Assembly (NCBI GenBank): GCA_940337035.1
Contig: CALNHX010005263.1
Span: 46,346-110,345, forward strand
Reading direction: 5' to 3'
Length of the DNA: 64,000 nt
From: Agriotes lineatus
Lineage: Eukaryota > Arthropoda > Insecta > Coleoptera > Elateridae
Shown piece by piece: positions 9,531 through 20,808 of this stretch (its first letter is position 1; each line of letters starts with the position of its first letter). A program made the position numbers and the translations under genes. The notes below the pieces were generated by a model. The model made no database searches, was not told where the DNA came from, and saw only the letters and a program-made list of their open reading frames with translations.

Positions 9531-11669
9531 TCAGCGCGACTTCGTGGGACGAAATTTTTGGGTGGCGCTTTGGCAGGGGGATGCAAAGAGGATTGCTTGA
9601 GTTTTATTGGGATTGGGTTTCACTCTCCAACGTTTGAACCAAAGTTCCAAACTGTAGAGCTCGGCCGCAAGGACGGTCGATGCTTGTTGTGAGGAACGCG
9701 CCCTGATCCACAAGGCTGTGTCGTCTGCGTATTGGCGAAGTTTTACAGCGGGATTTGCTGGGATGGCAATGTCTGAACAGTAGGTAATAAAAAGGAGGGG
9801 AGCTAGGAGTGAACCTTGAGGAACACCGGCTCTGGGTGTAAAGGCAGCGGAAAGGTGCCCTCGAATGGCGACGCGATGTTGGCGATCGGTTAGATAGTCC
9901 TTAATTGTGCGGATGAAGGCGCAGGGAAAGTAGAAACGGAGGAGTTTAATTAGTAGCCCGTCATGCCAAACCGCATCAAATGCTCGTTCTATGTCGAGCA
10001 TGACTGCAAGAAGGCAGTGGCCGGCGTTTATGGCGATGGTGGTGTCTGTTTGTAGTTCGAACAGGAGATCTGTGGTGCGTCTGTTTGGGCGGAATCCGAA
10101 CTGGATGTTTGGTAAGATGTGTTCGTCAAGAAAGGCGCGCATACGATCGCACAAAATGCGCTCGTAAGGTTTTGTGTATGACGCTCAGCAGTGAAATTGG
10201 TCTGTATGAATGTGGATGACATGGGTATTTCCGAGGTTTGCGCAGCATGATGACTTTCCCTGCCTTCCAGGAGGCTGGAAAGTGGCCTGAACGGAGGCAG
10301 CAGTTGAGAATGAATGTTAGGGAAGTTATGGCTGTCGCAGGCAGGACGGAGGACCCTTCTCGTAAGTCCATCGCCCCCCGGGGCGGAGTTCCTTCCCTTT
10401 GGCGAGTGGCCTCAGTTAAGTCCTCCTTACGGATGGGCAGCATGAGCTCATGTTCAGGGACCTCTTCTGCTGGAGGGATGAAAGGGAGGGCCTGCAAGTC
10501 GGGTAAACGCCCCTGCACGTAGTGGAAGTAATTGTCATTGACATTGGGGTTATTGGGGACTTGGTGGACCTCGTCAAGCGTGCTGGCAAATATGTCAGCG
10601 GTCTGTTGGGGATCAATGACGACGCACCGTCGACCCTGGAGCTGAACCGGGGGGGAAACTCGCTGCCCGGTGAGACATTGTAGCTTGTTCCAGAATCTAG
10701 CTCCGTCGCGATGATCAAGGCTGGAGCAGATATTGCGCCAGCGTTGCTCGCGTTGAGACAGTTGCAACTGGATTTCACCAATGGGTCTCTGGTTCGGATG
10801 AAAAGGCGAAACAGCCTTCGTTTTTCACAAATAAGCTGTATCACGAATGGGGGGAGAGGAGGGCGATTGCTGTTGACTGTCTTTATGGGGGTGTCCTGGT
10901 TGGCTGCGTCTTGAATTAGGGCTGTGAAAGCGTCCACGGAATGTTCCAGTACTGGGATATTTGAAGGGAGAGGAATGTATTGGATGCCGGTTTCTATGTC
11001 TGACTGGAAGTCTTCCCAGCGGGCGGCGTTCCAGTCTCGAATTCTGCGGATATTTGGCCGAGAGGGTGGGGAATCCATGATGTCGCTGCTGATCATCAGA
11101 GGCAGATGGTCGCTGGTGACAGAGGTGGCGATGCTGGCCTCGTGTCCAAAATGTGTAGTGAGTAGATCAGAAATTAGAATATGATCTATGATTGAGGTAC
11201 CAGCATCATTAATGAATGTCGGCTTTGTATTGGGAATCCTGTAGTTCGAAAAGGAGAACGCAGTGGGCGAGGTAAGAACCTTTTCTGTTGGTCGCATGAT
11301 ACTAAAAGAGGTGTGTCTCGCATTGAAATCCCCCATCACGATGGCTCTCTACAGTGATGAAACAAAACTGAGAAAGTTCTCAGGTAGCGGATTCCCAGCT
11401 TGAATGCATATGGAGAAGATATGAATGGGTCCTAAGGGAGAGTGCAGGATCACTGCACAACAGTGAAGGTCCGTGAACTCATCTGGTAGAGCAAACTCGG
11501 TCAAAGGAGGTTGCTGATTTGTCGCCAAAGCGACTCCTGATCCCCTTCCTCGCATGTTGTCCTTTCGATGAATCCTGAAGCCGGAAATCTTAATTTCTTG
11601 TGTTGCCTTAAGGTGGGTTTCAGTGTTGGCCAAGATGTGGATGGAGTCATGGACGAGGAGGTTTTCCAC
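9531..11669 (-). pseudogene. LINE-A ORF2: endonuclease and reverse transcriptase
   Basis: Minus-strand APE-type endonuclease, then RT. EN: frame 11669-11349, an in-frame TAG near 11347, then IVMGDFNARHTSF and ATSVTSDHLPLM (the GDxN and SDHxP motifs). A frameshift near 10775 leads to the RT frame 10767-10126 with FPASWKAGKVIMLRKP and SYRPISLLSVIHK. Another shift near 10160 leads to 10154-9531 with LPNIQFGFRPNRRTTD, VMLDIERAFDAVWHDGLL, AGVPQGSLLAPLLF and RQYADDTALW (the YADD active site). The finger region around TPPRGAMDLREGSS is degraded. Jockey-group assignment is by motif style. Dead copy: at least two frameshifts and one stop, plus the Tc1-1 split at its 3' side. Confidence 0.8.
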
Positions 11670-11759
11670 GAGCGGACGTTTTCTGGACCAGCCGTTTACG
11701 TGATCGTTGCTAGTCGCAGATCCAATGGAAGACCGTTGAAAAATGGGCGGAAGTAGGCA

Positions 11760-11949
11760 CTTCTAGATTAATTATATGTGAAGCCAGTTACCGGCGTATG
11801 AGGTAACAAACTGCAGCCCTAAGAAAATTGGAATTAGTCTCTTAAGGGTGTGATTGATTTTTTCGCGCTGATCAGGAAGAATTTCGATCAGCGCTTGGGT
11901 AAGAAGGCGGATGATGAATTCGTCAATGGATCATTACTCGCTGGAATTT
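11760..11949 (-). other. LINE-A ORF1-ORF2 junction region
   Basis: Sequence between the end of the ORF1 zinc-knuckle region and the start of the recognisable EN frame. The first part of the endonuclease must lie here in broken frames. No other feature seen. Confidence 0.4.
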
Positions 11950-13310
11950 AAATGGGGCTGCGGTGGCTGGCGAGGCTGCTTCTGTGGGGCGCTCCCGGCG
12001 GAGAAAAGGCCGTGTGATCGCCACCACAGTTGCAGCACTTCACTTTTTCGGGTTTGTTGCATCTATTGGAGGAGTGTGCGGCGCCGCAAATTCAGCAAAT
12101 GGTTGATTGTTGTTGACAATTAGAGGATAAATGGTCGAATTTTAAGCACTTTAAGCATTGGGCCGGTTGTGGTTTGGGTTTATGAGAAGGTTCGGTGGCA
12201 TAGATCTGATTAAACATACGCAGACCCTTGGAGAGGAGATGGTCAAGAGTAGTTTGCGATGCTGTCGTAATTCGGAAAAGATTTGTTAATTCATTCGTAA
12301 GCCTGGAGCGGATCTTCCACACTTTTGAGTAAGTTAGGCCTGCGGCTGAGTGGGCGCTTTGCACATCCTCAGGAATGACGTCTTTTTCGACTTTTCGAAC
12401 GACGCAGGAGAATATGGGCATCCTCGGAGTTCGGGCCTTGCGAGCTGTTGTAGAATAATTTGGGCGAATGTTCAGAGGATGGCCTGTATTGTACTTAAGC
12501 TGTTCAAGGAGTTTTGCCAGGTCAGGGCAATAAGAACTTATGGTAGCTATACCATTGGCGTACACACGGAGGTTTGAGATAATTAACCCAGGAATTTTCT
12601 TAAGTTCCTGTTCCAGGTACTTCGCCGACGCATGTGCACGGGGAATCCCTGTAACAGTCACCGTTTTGATGACATTGCTGATTGAGTTAGTGGAAGATGC
12701 AGAAGAATTTGATGTTGTTCTTCTCCTTCTGCCGGCTATTGACCAGGTATCGGGAGCGCTGAGGGCAGCGGAGGCAGATGAGATGTAGGTGGGAATGTGC
12801 GGGGACGTTGTGATTGAATTGGAAGTAGGCTGCGCGATCGATCCGTGCGTAACAGACGCCGAGACGGAGGCGCACTGGGCAGCAATCGATGCTGACGGCA
12901 CAGGCGCTGGGCCCGCGGTGTTCCGCGCTGCGATCCTTGCGGACGGTCCAGTCGCCGGGCCCGCAGCGCTCTGTCCGTCGATCGATACAGGCGGAACGGG
13001 CGCTGCAGGCGGTACCCTAGAGGAACGGACGCGGCGTCGCGGTGACGTGTTCGTTTTTTGGACGGAAACCGTCGCGGCGATAGGCGTCATGAGCACCGAC
13101 GACGGACGTTGCGGCGCCACCGGCGCCTATGACAGGCGTCGCGCCGCCAATGGCTCCGACGACGGGCGTCGCGGCGCCACTAGCCCCGACGACGGGCGTC
13201 GTGGCGCTGCCAGCTCCTACGCCGGGCGTCGCGGCGGCAGCTGGAGTCTCGTTGGAGGGCGTCATCTCTGGCAGAGGCGTCGGCGCCTTCTTCCGCTTCT
13301 GTGGCGCCAT
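11950..13310 (-). pseudogene. LINE-A ORF1 (Gag-like, zinc knuckles), frameshifted
   Basis: The start MAPQKRKKAPTPLPEMTPSN at 13310 leads into an Ala/Pro/Val-rich repeat region (ATPVVGA-like decamers). A shift at about 13.1-13.0 kb passes to the frame 13120-12092, which runs through a Ser/Ala/Pro-rich linker to a folded region (TVTVTGIPRAHASAKYLEQE; IFSCVVRKVEKDVIPEDVQ). It ends with a CCHC knuckle, CLKCLKFDHLSSNC. After 12092 another frame continues with Cys/His words down to about 11.95 kb, so further knuckles follow. Role: RNA-binding particle protein of the LINE. Confidence 0.75.
13100..13245 (-). repeat. 30-bp tandem repeats coding for a 10-residue Ala/Val/Gly unit
   Basis: About five units with period 30 bases (GACGGGCGTCGCGGCGCCAC and variants) translate on the minus strand as repeats of the type ATPVVGAxGA in LINE-A ORF1. 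The period is a multiple of three, so copy-number change keeps the frame. GC content is far above the surroundings. Confidence 0.7.
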
Positions 13311-13370
13311 TATAGTCTCCAGTGGAAGCAGCGCTTGAGATGAATTCCCAACCCTGTAAACGTCTGCTGA

Positions 13371-15780
13371 CTATTCTTGTTTTTTATCACTTGGCACGCC
13401 CGAGCGCGCCGAAGTAAAATAAACGTGGTCGAGAAGGAGGTCCATTTCAAGATTTTTTCTGATAACGTCGTTACGGACGTACCAGGGTGCTCCGGTGATA
13501 CTTCTAAGGGTGGCGGATTGAGCGGCTTCAAGTCGTTTTTTGGATGTTTCCGTCACGTACGTAACCCATACCGGTGCGGCGTACGTGAGGATAGGCCGAA
13601 TGTATTGCTTGTAGATGTTGAGTCTTGTTTTTAGCGGAAGGAGTTTGTGGCAGGCCAGGACTGGGTATAGCATACCCCTTGTTTGCCGGGCTTTGACAAC
13701 TACGTTGTCTACATGTTTTGTGACTGTCCGGTCTTTTGTCACTGCTAGGTATTTCACCGCGTTGCTCCAGGGAACGTCGTGGTGATGTATGCATACGGAG
13801 GGGATGTTGCTGGGTTTGCGTTTTGTGAAGACGATCCCTTCAGTTTTCGCGGCGTTGAGATTTAGCCGCCAGCGTTCATGCCAGGCGAGGAGAGTGTTTA
13901 ACTGTCGCTGCATTTTCCTTACTGCTGCTGCTGGAACTCTGGATTTGGTATACAGCGTTACGTCGTCGGTGTATATAGCACACTTGACGTCCTCTACCAG
14001 GGGCAGGTCGTTGACATACGTATTAAATAGTACGGGAGAGAGGCATCCTCCTTGGGGTACTCCTGCTTCGGCTGTTGCGGGCCGGGATAACTGGTCTTCT
14101 ATTCTGACGACGAAAGTCCTGTCGGTCAGATAGTTGTTTAGGAGCTGGATGTAGCCGAGCGGGAGCCGCTGCGTCTCGTAGAATTTGACGAGGAGCCCCT
14201 GTCCCTATACCTTGTTAAACGCCTTTTTGGTGTCTAGAAATACAGCGACTCTGTTGTAGTTCTCGGCGATGGTATCTACAACTTTTACCAGTTGTAATGT
14301 AGTCGAGTGGCCTGGTCTGAAGCCGAACTGTTCTGGGCGTAGGTGTATGTGGGCGTTGATTCTTTTCGGTAGAACTCTTTCAAATATCTTTGCCAGTGCT
14401 GGCAGCAAAGATATTGGCCTGTAGTTATTGGGATCTATTCTTCGCTTTCCCGGTTTTGGAAGCATGATCACTACTGCTCGTTTCCACGAGGAAGGAAAGT
14501 GGCGGAGTGTTAGTATTCCGTTGAACAGTCGCGTGATGAAGGCCAGGGTCTTCTGCGGAATGTTTTGCAGTGCTGCATATGATATTCCATCTATGCCCGG
14601 GACTTTGTGGCGGTTTTGATGGAGGATAATGTCTTTCACTTCGTTGGGTGCGACGTACCGGAAGTTTTCAGCTGGTACTGTTGCTAGGATTGTCTGTAGT
14701 TGCGCGTTTGTCCTACGTACGTGTTCTTCATCAACTGCTTCGTTGCGTTTTGTATTGTTCTCCATCGTGGGGGCGAAGATGTCGGCTTGGGCCTGGGCAT
14801 CATATTCGGGCCCATCAGGTCCGTGGATTGGACATGGTGGAACCGCTGGTGCTTTTTGTTTGAACCTCCGATTCAGCTGGTATACGTTTCCTGTTTTTTG
14901 CAGAGTGGTGCTGACGTGCTGGTTCCAGCCTTCGTTGTAGTACTCCTTGATGGTTTCTTTCAGAGCTTGTTGCGTTGTGTTTTGCCATCTCCGCATCACA
15001 TTTCGTTTCTCCCTGATCGCTTCTTTAATTGTCTTGTCGCTCGCAGCATTTATGTTGGGGTTTCCATTTTGGATGGATCTGGGTAGGTGCTCATTATATC
15101 TCCTCCAGTTGGTGATACGTCTGGTGGTACGTCCGGCTCGTGCTCTCTTTGCGTCTACGTTTATTGTGAGCAGTATAGGTAGGTGATCAGAGGTCATGTC
15201 TTCCACTACTTCCAGCGAGTAGTGGAATTGAAGGTCTTTCACTATTATGATGTCGAGAACATCCGGTTGGTGGCGGTGGTTTTCTGAGATATGGGTAGGT
15301 GCGTCAGGGCCTACGACCTCGTATCTCTTGCCTGCAGAATGGTTGTGTAGCCTGGGTCCTTCTGTGTTCGTCGTTCTCGAGCCCCACGCCGGGTGCTTGG
15401 CGTTCAGATCTCCAGCGATAATGGTTTGGTCGTTGGAGGCCATAAAGTCATCGAGATTTTGAGTCTGTAGTGGTGTCCTCGGTCGTCGGTATGCCGGTAT
15501 CAGCCTCAGGTCTTTTCCAGATGCCCTTATCCGGACGCCCGTTGCCTCTAGTTCGTTCCTCGGGAGGACGAGTTCCTCCTGCACTATTTTGGTTTTCACC
15601 AGGATCGCCGTGCCTCCCCAGGTTGGGGTTCCTGGGTTTTGTGGTCTGTCGGTTCGTTAGGTTTTGTAATTTGCAATGTTGAGCACGATGTTTGGTGTGA
15701 GATGTGTTTCGTTGATCATCACCACGTCGGCGTTGAGCGTTGAATGATATCAGCGCATAATAAACAACTTTTGCCATATC
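13371..15780 (-). pseudogene. LINE-B ORF2: endonuclease and reverse transcriptase (Jockey-like)
   Basis: EN start near 15740 (NADVVMINETHLTPN), an in-frame TAA near 15660, then the long frame 15599-14205 with QTIIAGDLNAKHPAWGSR, DVLDIIIVKDLQF and MTSDHLPILLT. The RT part has VPGIDGISYAALQNIP, SSWKRAVVIMLPKPGKRRID, NNYRPISLLPALAKIFERV and LRPEQFGFRPGHSTT, ending AVFLDTKKAFNKV at the stop. The active-site block at about 13.97 kb reads AIYTDDVT, so YTDD stands where YADD is usual. The final frame 13913-13371 has the WRLNLNAAKTEGIVFTKRK and YKQYIRPILTYAAPVW motifs. Stops and shifts make it a pseudogene; ORF1 is absent, consistent with 5' truncation. Confidence 0.8.
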
Positions 15781-15787
15781 CTTACCT

Positions 15788-16135
15788 AATATCCTCTAAT
15801 TTACTTCGACACGAAGTGTACGAAGTATTGAAATTCCCTCATATCGAAAACCACTCTGAGTCAAATATCTCTAAAATTCGAGCCAACCGACTAATGAACC
15901 CACTATATCAAATCTCCGTCTCGGCGGTGCGGATCTTTTGGTGAAGATCCCAGCCCACTAGATCAATCCCCCGTATTGGGGGGTGCCTAAACGTGCTGTG
16001 CGGGGGATGTATGTTCGTATGTGTACACGATTCCGGTCGCCAGGAACCTTCCTGAAGTCTTGGATCGTTTTCATACGATAGGTCCTCCGAAAATGAAAGC
16101 AACATCAACTTTTGAGCTATGGTCGTCGGAAAAAA
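15788..16135 (+). pseudogene. Probable LINE ORF2 C-terminal scrap and 3' UTR
   Basis: On the + strand, VYEVLKFPHIENHSESNISK and RANRLMNPLYQIS resemble the C-terminal tail of Jockey ORF2 proteins (I-P-x-V-x-E-x-I then H-x-N). It is followed by a 3' UTR-like stretch and an A-run at about 16130. Opposite orientation to the LINEs on both sides. Call made by pattern only. Confidence 0.35.
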
Positions 16136-16149
16136 AATTTTTTGTTTGT

Positions 16150-18600
16150 TTTTTTTTTAATAAATAACTGGTTCATAGCATTTCATTGTATTAGCGAAAC
16201 GGAGTGATGCTGAGTATCGAAGTATTCTTGGAAAGCACGGAAGGGTGCTTTTCTTGGGTGGGGGGTACCGTATATTTTTCTAATTGCAAAAACAACTGAG
16301 CTGAGTCTTTTATTTAAACTGTTGATTTGTGGTAGCCAGTCAAAATTATTAGATATTTGAATTCCAAGAAATTTTATCACATTTGCAGATTTAATCGTTC
16401 CGTGAGAGTTAATTATATCTACATGCTTTATAGAAGAAGGATTTGATCTAAATAGTAAATTAAAGGTTTTATTTTGATTTAAGATTTAAGCTATTTGATG
16501 AAAACCACTTTATCATTTCTTCTATTACTAATTTTGCCACTGGTAGTCATTCTTCAATGCAAGAGTGATTTAGTACAATGTTAGGGTAATCAGAAAATAA
16601 TATAAAATGACCCATAGATACACTGGCTACTAAATCATTTATATAAATCAAGTATAGGATTGGACCTAGTATACTACCTTGAGGAACGCCCATATTTAGG
16701 GTTTTTTCTTCTGAAAAATGTGTAGTTACTACACATTATTTATTACAATTTTGTACTTGAACAATTTGTTTTCTATTGGTTAAATATGATTTAAAAAGAT
16801 CGAGTATAACTCCTCTAATGCTATAAAATTCTAGTTTTTGAGATAATATATCGTGCTGAATGCAGTCAAAGGCCTTCGACAAGTTGCAAAAAACACCACG
16901 ACTGCACTCTTTATTTTGTAAGTTCTCATACAGTAAGTTTAGGAGATCAAATATTGCGTCCGTTGTACTTCCTTTGGGACGAAAACCAAACTGCGATTCA
17001 CACAATATACTTTTATTTACGAGGAAGGAATTTAGTCGAACAAAAATTATCTTCTCAAAATTTTAGAAAGCACTGATAACAGTTAAATTGGCCCATAATT
17101 CGAAACTACTAATTTATCACCTTGCTCCTATAAAGGTTAACAACTGCCTTTTTTAATTTATCCGAAAAAACGCCAGATTGAAAACATGTGTTGAATATAT
17201 GTTCTAAAGGACGTCTTAAAACAGCTTAATTATTTTTTATTACTGTTATAGGGATTTCATCAATTCCAGAAGAATGTTTGTTTTCCATTTGTTGAATAAT
17301 TTTCTCAATTTCAATTTCTGCCGTAGGAATTAAAAATAAAGAATAGTTTAGATTTAGGCGAACATTAGTCATGGAAATAAATGGATTGCTTTGATCAGTA
17401 ATAGTTTGTGTTAATGTTTAAGGTGCTGTAATGAAATAATTGTTGAACATTTCTGCCACTTTGGGGTCATTTATTACCGAATTTTGCCTTTTCAATGAAA
17501 TATTTTCGTTTTTATTACTTCTAGAATTTTGCTCAGATTGCACAATTGACCATGACATCTTTATTTTATTTTTAGATTCTACTATTTTATTGAGAAGATA
17601 ATATTTTTCGACATTTTTGACGTTTTTCCTAAAATTTTAGAATAATTATTTAAGTAATTAATAAAATGTTAGTTTGTACTATACAATTTATATAATAGGA
17701 GCTCACGTTTAGTTTTACAGGATTTTCTTATTCCCTTTGTAATCCATTTCTTTTGATAAGTGGTATTTAGATTTATAGTTTTTAGGGGTAGGCTTTTCGA
17801 AACAGTCTAAAAATAGCTTATAAAAGTTATCTAATTGGTTCTTTACATTTTCAGCAGAAAAAACAGGATCCCAATTTATTTGATAAATAAGATTTCATAT
17901 ATGTTTATTTGATTTTTCCTTAAAAATACTCCTAATTTTACAGGCTATTTCCGCAAGGTAGTATACTATTAATTTTAAGCAAAATTGAATTATGATCAGA
18001 GAGCCCAGGAATTATGTTTTTCGCTAAAATAAAGTCATTGTTAATATTAGTTAAAAAATTGTCTATTAATGTCCGGATATTTGCTGCTATCCTTGTAGGA
18101 GTTTTAATTGTTGTATGTAAATCAAATAAACGTATGATGGAAAGAAATTCAGTTTTAAAACTAGACTCACCTAGAAGATTAAGATTGTAGTCACCACATA
18201 TAACATAAATTTTTTGTGTTGTATCGCTCAAGAACGTCCAAAAGATTGATGAAGACTTCAATAAAAATGGATATGTCCCCACCCGGTGCTGTTTTTTAAT
18301 TTGCGGAGGTAAATGGGGACCAACGAGTTCAGTGAAATTACGGCCATTCTTAACAGCAATAAGTGTGCCACCGTTTCCCATTTTCTCTCTACAATAATTT
18401 GAAATAATATTGTGATTTGAAAAAGAAATGGATCTAACTTTCGTTAAACAGATAACGTCAATGTCCCAAGTTACCTCGGCTTGCTCTTTTAAGAAAATTT
18501 CTGTTATATTTACCTTATTGCGAACTGATTGTATATTCTCACAAAAAATAACAATATTGTTTAAGTTTAGTTTATTGTTTGATACATCTTTATGCGTGAT
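16150..18600 (-). pseudogene. LINE-L ORF2: heavily decayed EN-RT
   Basis: EN: frame 18381-17938 with GNGGTLIAVKNGRN, YVICGDYNLNLLGES and IIPGLSDHNSILL. The RT fingers (about 17.9-17.1 kb) survive only in scattered frames. Frame 17005-16736 has CESQFGFRPKGSTTDAIFDL and NLSKAFDCIQHDILSQKL; then GVPQGSILGPILYLIYINDL follows at about 16.7 kb. Frame 16380-16183 has IKFLGIQISNNFDWLPQIN and YFDTQHHSVSLIQ. The expected Y-x-D-D block reads FSDY near 16.6 kb, so the catalytic motif is lost. Many indels. CR1/L2-like by motif style. Confidence 0.75.
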
Positions 18601-18602
18601 CT

Positions 18603-19472
18603 TATGACTTATAGCCTATTTTTGTGAAGGAGTCTGTTTGCGAACGCGTAATTGGACTCCAGACGCTGTTGTGACTTCCTCCAAGCTAGTTGCAGATCTG
18701 GATGTGCTTTCCTCTGTTATAAAAACGTTGCCTTGGTTTATATCGTATGAAGCTGAGCTCAAGTTTTTATTCTGGCACTGGTTATCAACTTTTAACACTG
18801 CGAAATTGTTTACTAGTGTTCCAGGATGTTTGATTTTATTGTTCAAACGATTCTATCCAGTTTCAGTAGTATTTGGAACTACTACGTTTTTTGATTGAAT
18901 GTCTTGTACCGTCAACACTTTTCCGTCTATATTACCAATATATTAAATGATAGATACGCTCTGCTACCTTATTTTCTTGGTTGACCCATCGCTGGTTTTA
19001 AAATTTTACGTTGCTCCAATACCTTTTCAGAAAAAAATTCGGAGATTGCAATACCAGAGGCTTTCAGCTTAAAAGCATTTTCTAAAAGCATGTCTTTAAC
19101 TTTCAAATTTGTAAATTTCATAACAACTGAACGGTTTATATTTTTGTTATTTGGATATTCCAGTCGATGAGCGCTCTCAATATCATATTCTGTTACATCA
19201 ATGTTGTAACTATTTTTAATTTGTAGAATAACTTTATTTTCAGTTTCTTGCCAGGTTTAACCTTTATTTTCGGAATTACCATAAAAAACCAAATTATTCC
19301 TACGACTCTGGTTCTCCAAGTAATCCACTTTAGCTGCAAGTTTATCTACAATTAACTTCAAATTGGTATTCTCTTCTTTAATTATTGCAAATTCAGATCT
19401 ACGTTCTCGAAACCCATTCTCACATGTTGCTAAAATTTTCTCAATTTTGCGTTCGAGTTGATCCGTTTCCAT
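18603..19472 (-). pseudogene. LINE-L ORF1 (coiled coil plus L1-type RRM-like domain)
   Basis: The frame starts METDQLERKIEKILATCENG at 19472. It forms a heptad-rich helix ending KVDYLENQSRRNNLVFYGNS, the conserved start of the L1/transposase-22-like RNA-binding domain. The frame breaks at 19257; readable pieces down to 18.96 kb include YDIESAHRLEYPNNKNIN and the tail ILKPAMGQPRK. A last piece (18846-18616) is a Lys/Ser-rich C-terminus. Role: trimeric RNA chaperone of the LINE. Several lesions. Confidence 0.7.
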
Positions 19473-19672
19473 CGTGGCCTTGCTTAATCTTGTGCAATAT
19501 CGAATTTAAGTATTTACTGGGCACTGCGAATACACTTTAATGTCAAATTTTTAGGTAACAGTTTACTCAATCATAAATACAAAATAACAACCGTAGATAA
19601 TACCACAAAACTTTAGGTTTTATAACTGAGATAAAACACTTTAAATCGGATACAACTTCAAGGTGGAGTGCT

Positions 19673-19935
19673 TTGGTGGCTAGACAAATAAATAAATTGC
19701 GATTATGTTACAACTGTCTAAGACTATCACATAATCTTCGTGATTGTACTTCGTCACGATGTAAAAAATGCGGTAGACAACATAATTCGTTGCTCCATTT
19801 AGAAAATTACTATAAGCGAGTGGAAAGTGATAATGCGGAAAAGAGCGATAAATGCAATATTTCAGAATCAAACAATGAATATTCCAAACGTACCTCAACC
19901 GCGATGCATGTTGTTTCGGAAAACAACTGTATGAC
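19673..19935 (+). pseudogene. BEL/Pao Gag C-terminus with two zinc knuckles
   Basis: NKLRLCYNCLRLSHNLRDC, then CKKCGRQHNSLLHLE, gives the pair of CCHC-type knuckles (LCFNCLxxxHxxxxC, CxxCxxxHxxLLH) that is diagnostic of insect BEL/Pao polyproteins. After it comes a Ser/Asn-rich linker typical of the Gag-protease junction. The native frame is interrupted at 19936-19939 (TAAG) by the MITE and resumes after 20804. Confidence 0.75.
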
Positions 19936-19939
19936 TAAG

Positions 19940-20804
19940 GTCCGATTTCATAATACATTTTTTCTACTCCTGTAACTAAAATGCCATTTAACATACTAAC
20001 ATACACGTCGCTAAGTGACCTTTTAATCATGCCTTCATAACCTATGACTAAAGAGCCTCTTAGTCATGAGCTGAAGTTGGCAACGATGTATTAGTCATAG
20101 GGTGAAGTTAGGTTCAAATAGTATTTGCTTTATTAGCCACAGCCAAAACTAAAATCAAGTTAGTTTTCAACCGTCACTTTGACGTTTGTCAAGCATAATT
20201 TAACCTAATATAATAAATGTCAAAATTTTTATGAAGTAATATGATGTTATATTCTCTAAATTTGTGGTCGTAGAAAAAGTATAGTATGCAACTCGTTTTA
20301 TAAACTTATTAGTCACTTATTTTATTAAACACTCGCTCCGCTGCGCTTCGCTCGTGATTAATAAAACTCGTGACTAAAATGACGTTTATAGAACTTGATA
20401 CATAATATACTATTATCTACTTTGCGTTCGTACTGAGGCTATTACGATACGCGTTTGCGTATCGTAATAGACACAAAGCGATGCTATAATAAAAATACTA
20501 AAAATATTCATTTTTTGCTTAAAAAAGTGGCAAAGTAGATAAAATACAGTATGATACCTCGTTTATAAGGCATTTTGTAGCACTTACTCCTTTAGGGCAC
20601 TCCTCGCTTCGTTCGTCGTACCCTAAATCCGTGCGTGCTACAAAATGCTTCTTATAAAACTCGTATCATAATATACTATTAAAGCTTCATTTAATTAAAG
20701 TGACATTAGATGTGCAGAGTGACATGCGTTACATTATGTCATCATGCACATTCTCACATTACTTTAGTTAAATGAAGCTTTAAAATTGATTATGAAATCG
20801 GCCG
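19940..20804. mobile_element. 865-bp MITE with TAA(G) target duplication
   Basis: Ends are inverted repeats: the left reads GTCCGATTTCATAATAC, the right reads GGCCGATTTCATAATC on the other strand. The element is flanked by TAAG at 19936-19939 and 20805-20808 (3 or 4 bp, depending on where the terminal G is assigned). Removing it with one flank copy restores an open BEL/Pao frame. No coding sequence. The right 60 percent is a row of four hairpins. TAA duplication and length fit a PIF/Harbinger-type MITE. Confidence 0.75.
20281..20784. repeat. Row of four consecutive hairpins within the MITE
   Basis: Hairpin 1 about 20281-20413, hairpin 2 about 20413-20540 (with an inner near-perfect palindrome TATTACGATACGCGTTTGCG and its complement), hairpin 3 about 20547-20681, hairpin 4 about 20679-20784. 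Hairpins 1 and 3 share the right end CATAATATACTATTA and the CG-rich loop style (CTCGCT..GCTTCGCTCG). They look like separate small insertions or duplicated units. Confidence 0.7.
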
Positions 20805-20808
20805 TAAG

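Larger units (their letters stand above)
3175..13340 (-). mobile_element. LINE-A, Jockey-like, interrupted by nested DNA transposons
   Basis: Minus-strand LINE with ORF1 (13310-11950), endonuclease (about 11.7-10.9 kb) and RT (about 10.77-9.53 kb, continuing at 4032-3718). The RT is split by Tc1-1 at 4044-9475. Removing Tc1-1 with one TA copy brings the two RT parts together in the YLG-x-x-FSRKLDW region typical of LINE RTs, which shows that they were one gene. Several frameshifts and stops make the copy inactive. Edges at both ends are approximate. Confidence 0.75.

Noticed and set aside
12789..13343. 184-codon + strand frame
   Set aside because: Antisense to LINE-A ORF1. Its Gly/Arg-rich composition is the complement of the GC-rich Ala/Pro repeats.
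14428..15086. Several + strand frames with Phe/Cys/Val-rich sequence
   Set aside because: Antisense to LINE-B ORF2, which has clear EN and RT motifs.
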